From contig NW_024881303.1 of assembly GCF_018691265.1 (NCBI RefSeq), positions 10,533,777-10,597,776 of the forward strand: a DNA stretch of 64,000 nt, given 5' to 3'. Shown here piece by piece: positions 54,601 through 64,000 of this stretch. The stretch is from Tyto alba. Lineage: Eukaryota > Chordata > Aves > Strigiformes > Tytonidae. Each line of letters begins with the position of its first letter. The first letter of the stretch is position 1. Position numbers and translations under genes: made by a program. The notes beneath the pieces are model-generated. The model searched no databases, was not told where the DNA came from, and saw nothing but the letters and a program-made list of their open reading frames with translations.

Positions 54601-57600
54601 TTAGCCTTCAAAGATCCATTGTTTTTTCCGTAAAGGGAGCATGCTGCTTGGTTTGCAGTGGTGAAGGAAATTTGCGTGGCATTGATAAGGCACATTCTCC
54701 TCTTTGAGTGGGTTTTTTTTCCTCTTTCACCCTTGCTAATATTTTAATGTTGCTTGGGTTTTCTTTGGCACATTCAAATATAATATACATTTACTTAAAA
54801 AAACCTAATATAATTAAACATGTTATTTCCTTTTTAATATTTTTTTTTATTTATTTATCCATCCCCAGCAAGGAAATCTGGGAAACCACGTTATAAATTA
54901 ACAGGTGTATAGAAGTTTGTAGCAGGATATATAAGGAATGAAAGTGAAAGGCCATAAATACCAGTGGACAGTAAGAGACAAAATTGGTGTCTGCTATGGG
55001 ACCAGGCGTAAGATTTATCAGGCACAGACAAAAGTCTTTAAATCAGAAGCTGATGTATTCTCAAACAAGCTGAGCAGCACTGCTAGGATCCAGTGTAGAG
55101 TTACTAATTTCTTATTAAAGGAGAGGTTCTTAATTGGCATTGCTCTATTTGTAAGCAAATAATACACTGTGTTAACAATGCGTTTTATTTTAGTAACTCA
55201 CAGAAGAAAAGAGGGCTAAATACTGCAGAAATGTTTTGCTAGATTAGGACTGGGAAATCTCACAATGGAAATACTTGCTAAGCAAAAATATAACCTAGAA
55301 TAAAGGGCTTCATGCTAGCAATGTTCTGGTACCAGTTTAGCAGCAGTTCCTCAGAAAATGTTTTGTCCCAGGATAAATCAATTTTACCTCCAACTGTTAC
55401 CCTGAGCTTTGTAAGGCAGGGAGTTGGCGTACCTGTCCGTCCCACTGTCTGTACCAGGTCTCTTAAGCAGGATCCTCTCTTGGGACTTGTGGGGTTGGCT
55501 GAACATATTCTTAGAACAAGTGTGGAGATCATCATTAGATAAATCTGCAGTCTCAGAGCATAAAAGACTACCTTTTCCCATGTGTGTGGCATATAATCTC
55601 AGTCTTCTCTTGATTTTTGGTTTTCCATGAGGTTTCCAAATCAATCCAGCCTGAGCAAATATAAACAAGCATAAGCATCCCAAATGCCAGTTAAAATAAT
55701 AAAATCCCAAACATCTCACTTTTCTCTATTCCCAGACTAAAATCTTCCTGTGGTACACAGTTCACACCATCACTGCTGCGATCTCTTTGTTGCTGGCCGT
55801 AGTGATGGCCACTTCTGCCCTCCCAGACCCATCCAGATAGCTGCAGCAATCACCTCTTCTCTTTCTTTACCCTTTTATCGGGTGCTGAATCAAAACCAAG
55901 GTCCTTGCTCCCACCTCCAAGACCCTCTGTAATTTGGAGTGCTCACACTTGGTATCATCTCCTAAACCCATTCCCTACCCTCACTGGACATTTTCTTCTG
56001 CCTTCACCCCTGTATCCTTTTTGTGCTGTCATTAGGCTCCTTCAGCATGGGCATCTGTCTTGCTCTTCTCCATGCCTCAACCTTTCCTTGGTGTCATTCT
56101 CCTCAGTCTAGTCAGAGGAGCTGGGATGAGGATTTGGGGAGAAGCGGCACAGGATAGGAGGGATTTTGGGGTGAGTCTGGAAGCTCTGTGCAGTGAGAAG
56201 CTGGGTTCAGTGTGCTCCCAGTCTCTGCCTGACTCCCTTGGGAGCCTGGATGCCAAACGTGCACCTGTGAGAGTGGTCTAGCCTGCAGGCATGGAGAAAG
56301 AAATGAGAGGGTGGGCATGGGGAGAGCAAGGCAGACCATTTTTCTATTCAGAAAGAGCTGCTGCTGTCTCAGGGCTTTATAGTAGCCATCACGCTGGTTG
56401 CTCCACTTCCCTCTGATGTATTCCAGGTGGAGGGGAAGTCCAGAGAATGTCCTGTAAGAAATGCAAATAAAAAGATCTTTCTAGACTTCCTTCTCTTATG
56501 TACTGTCTGCCAAAACCTTTGCTCCTCTCCTTTACTGTTTTGCCTATGGATGCATTTTATGCTTTTATCTTGCTCTTCTGGTAAAAGAAGAAGTACTCGC
56601 TGTGAGTTTACATAACTTGCCTTTTACTCCTCTGGAAATGAATGTAGAACTTTGGGCTTAATTACAGTCTCAGGATAAGTCCTGTTTTAATGAATCACTG
56701 AAATACATGAATAACATTAAGTTTCAGACTATGGCTGCAGAGTTGGATACTTAAAGCTGGTCGCCTCGGTGGGTCTCTGGGGAGCCGAGCACTTAGCACG
56801 CAGGTGAAGGTGCAGTAAGGGGGAGGGGGCTCCCTGAAACTAGGGCATAGATTTGAATCTAGCAGCAGGTAGACCCCTCAGCCGGTGGAAGAGTTTTGAT
56901 TTCATACTTGTGTACTGAAAACTTTGCTCCTGCATCACGGCTTCCCTGTGCAATGAAGTGACAGATTTCACAGCATTGGGAGTTCAGGCTATCATGTTAC
57001 TGAGTTCCTCCTGCAGCCCAGCAAAGAACCTGAGCTCAAGCTGCACCCATGAAGGGGAAAGTTTTTAGTAGTTTGCTCTTGGAAACAAAATGGGATGGTA
57101 GAGATATCAGGAAATGTGCAAAGCCTTGGGAAAAAATACGTGCTCATTAAGACGTACTCCTGATGCTTTTGCAAAGTGTCAGTCTGGTCTGGCGAATCTG
57201 GTGTCGCTTATTAAAGAACATTTGGAAAAAAGGCTTCCAAAAGACCCTCAGCACCACACTTAGCTGGAGGTCAGCCTGTAGCAGTTAATAAGTGAAAGGA
57301 AACAAGCTGGAATGGTGATCACCTGCCGGGGACCTGCAGGCTTCCCTGGTAGGATGTCACCCGGCCAAAGCAGGAAGGGATGAATGGACCACTGTTGTGG
57401 AAATGCATGAAACTAAAAGGAACACTAAATGGACTAGGAGATTTGCATAAGAAGCAGCTGTGGGCCAAAACCCTGTGTTTTTTACATCTCCCTTAGTTTG
57501 GCTGACCTTCAAGACCCAGACTTCAGGATGGGCCTAAATGGTCCATTTGGCTGCAGTGACTGGAGAACCTTAGTTTGCGTAGCCAGCAGCGTACGCAAGT

Positions 57601-58795
57601 GATGTGCTGCTACTCATGTCTGCCTTTAATTCCATCGTCCAAAAGGCTAAGTACTTATTTTCGGCTGAGTGAAGCAGAGATAGCCTCCAGCTCAAGTCTA
57701 GAGCAACGTTCAAACTACACCTTTGTAATTGGGGTACTCTCAGCCTGTCTGCTGTGTCTTAGGGATCAATATGGGAGAGGATTTGTGACTACACATATTT
57801 AGACCAGACTTGTAAGAAGGCAGGGAAAGAAAAGGAAAGTAGAGGTCCTTTTAAGATTAGTTATGATTAAAAAAAAAAAAAAAAAAACAAAAAACAAAAC
57901 CCAATACCAAAAACCCAATGTGGAATTTTTGTTTTCTGTTTGGTTATTGGGAGTTACACACGAACTCTCCCAACTCTTCCAGTGCTGCATTTGATGCAGA
58001 ATCAATATTGAGAAGACCGGCTCTGATACAGAAACTGAAATCCAAACAATCTCTCCCTCCTAACTAGGAGATCAGATTGCTCATTTAACTCAAGCCCACA
58101 GGTAAGGTGGGCAAATGAAGAGAGGTTTATATAGAGGAGAGATTGAAAAGAAAGAAATTGCAAGTTAAATGGCATTTGAAGTGATAGGGAACTCTGGGGA
58201 AATAGGCAAAACCTGAAGAGCAGCGAAAGGATAAAAATGGTGAAGTTCTCTAGAGAGACTGAAAAAAGTACATTTTATTTACTGGAAAAATAAGATGGGT
58301 AAAGGCTAAATCCCGCAATCCCTTACTCATGCAAGGAATCCTGTTGACTTAAATACTTGTGTAAAAGTATTTTCTGTGGGTAAAGGATTTGTTGGACTGC
58401 GTCCAAAACCAAGCTAAGGTTGATGTTTTCACAGAGACAGCAGTCTTTCGTATGCCACCCCGGCTAGTAAATGACAATCATGGGACACATTTTACAGGAT
58501 GCACCAAATAAATAAGAAAACCAACCCTTTGGCGAAGGGTGCGGGAGGTTCGGGGTGGCGGGGGGCTGACAGGAAGGTGACTCAAGGCCTGGGAGGTTGG
58601 TCGGTGGTTACGACTCTGCCGTGGCCGAGCGCGGACCCTCTGCCGGAGAACGCCACTGCCAGCACAAACTCACACAAGGTTTGGCACCTGGCCTAGAACA
58701 ACACAGGGCTGTTTTTTCCCTTTTGTGCTCGACTCTGTTGCACTGGGACAATGTGAGATTTTTAATTTTATATGCAGAAGGAATAGAGAATGCAA
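51611..58795. other. Intergenic to the right of ZBTB42, no gene recognised
   Basis: Seven kilobases of AT-rich sequence. AKT1 is expected on this side by synteny, on the plus strand, but its first coding exon (the start of the PH domain) is not found in any frame. Homopolymers occur at 51680-51698, 53561-53572 and 57870-57888. A small GC- and CpG-enriched patch lies at about 58530-58670. Confidence 0.5.
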
Positions 58796-59165
58796 CCTTT
58801 TTTCTCTTTTTTTCTTTTTCTTTTTTTCTTTCTCTTTTTCTTTTTTTCTTTTTCTTTCTTTTTCTTTTTCTTTTTCTTTTTCTTTTTCTTTTTCTTTTTC
58901 TTTTTCTTTTTCTTTTTCTTTTTCTTTTTCTTTTTCTTTTTCTTTTTCTTTTTCTTTTTCTTTTTCTTTTTCTTTTTCTTTTTCTTTTTCTTTTTCTTTT
59001 TCTTTTTCTTCTTTTTCTTTTCCTTTCCTTTTTCCTTTTCCTTTTCCTTTTCCTTTTCCTTTTCCTTTTCCTTTTCCTTTTCCTTTTCCTTTTCCTTTTC
59101 CTTTTCCTTTTCCTTTTCCTTTTCCTTTTCCTTTTCCTTTCCTTGTCCTTTTCCTTTTTTTCTTT
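58796..59165. repeat. Polypyrimidine hexanucleotide array, (CTTTTT)n then (CCTTTT)n
   Basis: From 58796 to 59144 the plus strand contains only C and T (349 bases). A single G follows at 59145 and the pyrimidine tract resumes to 59165. The left part has a strict 6-base period, CTTTTT, from about 58850 to 59010. The right part switches to CCTTTT from about 59019 to 59140. Long Phe/Leu, Phe/Ser or Lys/Arg open frames across it are translations of the repeat. Confidence 0.97.
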
Positions 59166-59265
59166 ATTTTTATTTTTCCTTTTTTTTTCTTTTTCTTCTT
59201 CCTCTTTTTCCCTACTGTACTTACCTTTACATGTAGTGCTGTTACAAAGCCAGATCAGCAAATAC

Positions 59266-59271
59266 TTTATT
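59266..59271 (-). terminator. Polyadenylation signal overlapping the stop codon of the BED-finger gene candidate
   Basis: TTTATT on the plus strand gives AATAAA on the minus strand. It overlaps the GAA-TAA codons that end the candidate reading frame, so the predicted transcript would have almost no 3' UTR. The next 100 bases contain no repeat, after which the polypurine strand of the hexanucleotide array begins. Confidence 0.4.
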
Positions 59272-60523
59272 CCAGCGATAAGTTTTCATGCAAAGAGCAC
59301 AAGGGGCAACTATGATTGACCAGGGCACCTGTAATAGTCACAGATGGAAGAGAAAACCCAGGATGCGCTGCCCCCACCTTTAGCTTTCTGCAATGGGTTC
59401 TTCAGCTGTGAGCTGTCAGGTCCCGCTGATGCAGAAAGGAGAGAGCAAAGAGTGGAGCAGGTTAAGGGAGGTTTTAGGTGCTTAAAGCCTGATAGACAAA
59501 TGAGATAAAAAGTCCTGTCTCCCCCATGCCCTGCTCTTGGCACCGATGACTCAGGGAGCCAAGCTGTAAATCTTGCACTTGTCCAGGTGTGCCTGGATGG
59601 AGATGAGTGACTCTGGCCATGCACAACTCTCCCCACATCTTCAACACAGCCGTTGGAGTGACCCTTGTGTGTACCTGCCCAGCAGAACTGGGAAGGGCTC
59701 CACTCTGCCTGCGTGACCCCAGTCCGAGGAAGCCGGAGGAAGAATTGCTCATCCCTCTCATCCTCCTCCAGGACTTTGCAGAAGGTGCCGTGAACATGCA
59801 CAGCCCCAGTGTCATTGATGTTTAATGCTAGGCAGGTGCTCCCTGGATCAGGACCTAAATGGTTAATTTTAAAGTGGCTTCTTAGAGCAGATGTTCCCAT
59901 GTGTATCCCCTCCTTCCCTCTTCTGACACATTTCCTACACAAACAGCAGATTGCATTGCTGCTGTCCTTTTGATCTGCGGGAGGGGGAGGAAAATCCCAC
60001 ACAAATGATATTAGTTCTCTTTTCAGGCAGGCTGGTGACAGTGCATGCGGGCTGTGCCTCCCTCCCACCTCTCCTTGCCCAGATGTCTTTTCTGGGACTT
60101 TCTTCTTTAGCCTCTGCCCACTTCTGGAGTTGCTTTTAAGGCTGCTTGCCTTAAAGTCTGGAAGGAAAGAGGAGGTAAGGTTGGACAAATTGTGGAAAAA
60201 TTATGATTGCAAAACATTGCTGTCTGTCTGAACACATACAGAGGATGGGGTACAGGCTGATCAGTCTTGCTGCCACGCTGCTGGCCCTTGTGCAGTGCCT
60301 CGCACTTGCGTACCTGCACGCCTTGCGGGCGCTGATGAATTCAGCCACACTGCCTGGGTGAGCTTTAAGATCTTGTCAGACAGGAGACTGTCTTTCAGCT
60401 TGTGTCTGAGACCATTCCCAATCCCAAACTTGCTGTCCAGGCTGGTGGGATGTTGACCCACATGCCCGTGTAGCTTGAGGGTGGTTGCAGAGGGACAATT
60501 CTCGCAGCCACAGTATGAGGTGA
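59267..60523 (-). CDS. Unrecognised three-exon gene candidate with a BED-type zinc finger
   Basis: I do not recognise this gene. Three minus-strand segments join in one frame. Segment A is open from 60523 to 60314 and ends CAG|GTACGC. A 156-bp intron ends CTTTCCTTCCAG. Segment B (60157-59675, 483 nt) ends GGGCAG|GTACAC. The next acceptor, CTATTACAG, leads to segment C (59328-59267), which adds 19 residues and a stop. Segment B, at about 60008-59859, encodes a BED finger: SFVWDF, then CCLC (Cys-x2-Cys), RRGK, GTSALRSHFKINH with the His-x4-His pair. BED fingers bind DNA and occur in hAT transposases and host genes derived from them. No transposase catalytic or dimerisation domain is seen. A lysine-rich stretch (QRLKKKVPEK) precedes the finger. 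There is no in-frame ATG in A or before the finger in B, so an upstream exon is missing or the gene is decayed. The frame of B also stays open into the second intron, to 59310. Confidence 0.45.
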
Positions 60524-63500
60524 CTCAGGGAGGGATGGCAGGAGCCTGCAGGATTGGATCAGCATAGGGAGATCAGTCCTTCCCTCTTTCTTCCAGGATA
60601 AGAACCAGGGACAGAAGATAAACTTGGCAAGACAGCAGGTTCAGGATGAATTAAAGGAGGTGATTCTTTACGGGATTGTACTCAAGGTGTGAATCTCCTT
60701 GGTACAGCACCTTCAGGGTGCCAAGACTGCATGGGTTTGGAGAACCATGAGAAAATTTCATGGTCAGTAAATTCACCAGAAGGCATTAAACGCAATACAC
60801 TGGTTTTGGCTTAGCAAGTCACACAGTGTTGACAGTGTAAAGAATATTCTGGGGAGGCAACAGTGATTGCTCATCCTGTTCTTACATTCATTTCTCCATA
60901 TCACTGCTGTTCTTTGTTGGAGAGAAGACACTAGACTAGAAGTACTTTTGGTCTGCCCCAGGATGGCCTTTTTGTATTACTGTCTCGAGACAGGGAAGAA
61001 AGCTTGCTTTCCCTCTGCTACTGGTGACAGCTGCAGAAGTCCTCTAGACGTATGGTGGAGATGATGGAGGTAGCTGTGGTGGCCACTGATTTTTATGGCA
61101 TTGTCCTCCTAATTCCTTCCTGTGGCTTGACTGGTATGAAAAAGCAAATAGTTCTGAGCGCTTTCCTAGAAAGACCAAACATCTTTGTTCAGGAAGAGCC
61201 TTTGGGGTGGCTGAGATGCTGAAAGCTGCCAGTGTCACTGGCCTTGCCACAGCAGCCAGGTGGGTGCACCAGCACGGGGCAGGATGCACGCGTGAGCTAG
61301 CCTAACTCTGAGCTGGCTGCTGCTGAGAAATCTAAACACAGCCAATGGACTTTTGGAAATCGGTTCTTTTTCTTCATTTATTTTTTTATTCTTTCCCTGC
61401 TTTAGCACCATCGTCATTTCCAACCCCCAGCAGTAGCTTTATAGTATCAGGGCTCTCTGCTGTTGTCTTTGGAGACTTCTATAACAAGCACCTGATTCAT
61501 ATGAGAACGATGTTTCTTAAGGCAGAGGATGGAAAGGCTCAAACGTGACACTGTGACCAGCCAAAACAGCAAGTCAGTGAATGACTGATTGAAAAGCTCT
61601 AAAAACCAAATTCTTTTAAACCAAAATCAATTCCAAATAGATTCGGTGCATTTGCAGATGTTATTCATATAGAAGGAGAGTCAAATATCATCAAATAACC
61701 CACTAAGCCTGCCTTACTCGCTGGCTTAGAGAGGATGCGCTAAGCTTCGTGCTTTATTTCATTCAGTTTCTTGAGCTTGTAACGAGAACGAGGCAGTTTG
61801 CAGCAGTCAGCCCGCATGTTCAGTTCAGTCAGTTCAGTTCAGTCAGTTCAGTTCAGTTCAGTTCAGTTCAGTTCAGTTCAGTTCAGTTCCTTCTTCTGTA
61901 GTTAAAATTGTTAAAACTGCCCGAGAGTATGTAACGACACTGTCTCGGTGTGGCCGTTCACCAGCACTTCTGCAAAGGGATAAAGTGCACATGGAAGGGT
62001 ACCCGGGTGGGTCTCTGTGGATCGGGTGGGTGCAGCGGTGCACCACTGCTTTCCCGGTGCCAGAACATCTGGCACGGGGCACCGCTGGCGAGCGGCGCTG
62101 CTCTCGGGGTGAGCCCGGCCCTTCACAGCAGCCGGGCAAAAAATACACGTAGCAGCCACAGGCAGCAGTGGGGAAAGGGAAGAACAGACTTGTCACACTC
62201 CTGGAAAGAAAAGCGTCGGTTGTTTTTCTTTCACGTCGTTTCAAACGCAGCAGCTTTTACAGTTGTGTTTTGGATAGTTCTGGTGATTTTCTGATAACCT
62301 TGGATGTCACAAATTTCTGATGTTCAGTGCTTCACCTTGGCTCCAGGGGAAAAAAGAAACCTGACCAGTTCTTTGTCTTCCCCATTTACATTTTCTCATT
62401 ATTCCTCCATTGCAACCCATCAAGTGAGCTCTCGTTTCAAAAATCACAGGGGTAGAAAAGCTAGAGTTTGTGGTACTTTCATTTCCCTGTAACTTTTCTG
62501 AAGTTGATGAAATGATAAGTTAGAGACTGAAAAGAAAAGCAGTCGTGAAAATGGGGACAAATGAGTCCCTCCCACTCCTCACCCTGGCATCTCCCCAACA
62601 TCTTTCATTTTATTTTGTTCAGCAATAACAACAGTAGGAAACAGAATTATTTATCAAGTAATCAAATGTCCTTTGTGAATGCTCAAAAAAGTGATTTTTT
62701 TAGTTTATTTCCATAAGTATTGGGCTTCATTACTACACATTCTCAGGGCTATTCAAAAGGGGGGTTGTTTTTTGGGAGCACACATTTACTTGAAAGACCA
62801 CCAGAGTTGCCTGAAGCAAATTAATTTCAAATTCAGATGAAATAAGGTGAGGGAAGGGGGAAAATGGGAAAAGTTAAAAATAAAAGCTTTGGAGAAAAGC
62901 AGGTTCTGGTAGGCACACTCCCAGCCACCAAGAGCTCAGGCTGAATACGAGAGACAAGAGTCTCCACGGACCATGCAGGTACACTTGCTCTTAGATTTTA
63001 TTCTGTCCATCAGACCATATTCTCTTTACGGTATCAGTAAAAGCTGAAAGCAATTTCTCTCTTTGTGCCTTTCCCAAAGTTGCCAGCATCCCTTGTTCAC
63101 ACCTCGCGGTTGGCCCGTCGCGTGGTACAAACTCTCCTTCCCAGCTGCTTTTACAGGTTGTCCCAGGAGTGTTACTGGAGCTCAGGGCCTAGGCGGTTGC
63201 CCTTTGCATCAGGAGACTGTATGATGCATTTCAGCATTTAAAAAGATAATTTTAGCAGTTTCATTGCCTTGTGTGTAATATATATTTATGAAGCATGTGT
63301 CCATATGAGTTCTACCACTAAGCTTCTAACCCTGTGGCAGCCCTAAGGCTTAGCAGGCTTACACACAGCAAGACTCAGATTCTTTCCTTTTAACATCAAA
63401 TCATTCATTATCGTGTGATTTATTCAAAGGCGGCAGCACAGGAAGTAAGAAATGCCCATTGTTGCCAATAATATAATCACAAGTGGACTCAATCCTGTAA

Positions 63501-64000
63501 ACATGCACAAGTTAAGTTACTTACATATCTAAGTGTTTGGTGCACGCAGCCATTTGAATAAACTCCTCAGTCTGAACTTGCATCTGTACAGTATTTAATG
63601 CGAAGGGTTTGAGCCAGCCTAGGGTCTTTGTGCTAAATATATAATAATTATTATAATGAGGGTATTAATGATTTATTTGTGCACTGTTCTTACATCTAGT
63701 GCCAGATATTATACAGAATGTGTATCTGGGAAGAATTTAGACCTTCGTATGTTATATCTGTAATAATCCATGACTGAGTTTCTGGATTCCATCTCATTTG
63801 TATATGCCATATTTTTTTCCAGAACATCTGTTTAAACCCACACTGGATAGCTGCCAGATTAGTGGAAAGGATATGGTATAAAGAAGACTTTTGTTTCCTC
63901 TGAGCAAGGAGAAAAAATAAGTTACAAGTCGGTGCATATTGCCGAGAAGAAGCAACTTTTTCTCTCCAGAAGCAGATGTCCTGTAGTGTTTGAAAATGAA
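60524..64000. other. Right edge, no gene recognised
   Basis: Mixed-composition DNA upstream of the BED-finger candidate. It should hold any missing 5' exon of that gene, but I could not identify one. A pentanucleotide array lies at 61818-61889. The last 1.5 kb is AT-rich with no recognisable feature. Confidence 0.5.
61818..61889. repeat. (AGTTC)n pentanucleotide microsatellite
   Basis: About 14 units of AGTTC, with two 4-base AGTC variants near its left end, over 72 bp. Confidence 0.95.

Noticed and set aside
58597..59319. Phe/Leu-, Phe/Ser- and Lys/Arg-rich frames up to 240 codons
   Set aside because: Translations of the polypyrimidine hexanucleotide array.
51611..64000. AKT1 coding exon expected from synteny
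   Set aside because: I looked for the PH-domain start in plus-strand frames and found nothing, so AKT1 probably begins beyond the window.

Overview
This is vertebrate nuclear DNA, most likely from a bird. The evidence is several CR1 LINE 3' ends, solo LTRs of avian endogenous retrovirus type with 5-bp target-site duplications, spliced exons, CpG islands, and a gene order matching the CEP170B-ZBTB42-AKT1 block (human 14q32.33; the 1q43-44 paralogon carries CEP170-AKT3-ZBTB18). There are no bacterial-type genes, operons or CRISPR arrays. Gene density is low.

Left edge (1-6.1 kb): the 5' end of CEP170B on the minus strand. The first coding exon (ATG at 4284, 35 codons, splice donor after 4180) encodes the start of the FHA domain. 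A CpG island at about 4.85-6.05 kb is its promoter and holds the untranslated first exon(s). The rest of CEP170B lies to the left of the window.

Middle (6-44 kb): a gene desert with transposon debris. It holds CR1 3' ends in both orientations, an old LINE ORF2-like remnant, a 1,022-bp solo LTR on the minus strand (13254-14275, duplication GCCTT), a 583-bp solo LTR on the plus strand (24328-24910, duplication AGGTG), an LTR fragment, a further probable LTR, and many A/T homopolymers. No protein-coding gene is supported here.

Right-centre (44-51.6 kb): ZBTB42 on the minus strand, a BTB/POZ and four-C2H2-finger transcriptional repressor. Its 475-codon ORF lies in one exon, with a roughly 3.4-kb AU-rich 3' UTR, an intron just upstream of the start codon, and a large homopolymer-rich CpG island with two alternative first-exon donors. 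AKT1 would be expected to the right on the plus strand, but no AKT1 coding exon is visible.

Right flank (51.6-64 kb): mostly anonymous sequence, with one striking exception. At 59.27-60.52 kb on the minus strand, three stretches can be joined in one frame by canonical splice signals. They encode a BED-type zinc finger and end in a stop codon overlapping an AATAAA poly(A) signal, beside a 349-nt pure polypyrimidine tract. I do not recognise this gene, and it is the best candidate here for something undescribed. No in-frame ATG is visible in its leftmost-coding (5') exon, so it is either incomplete or decaying.
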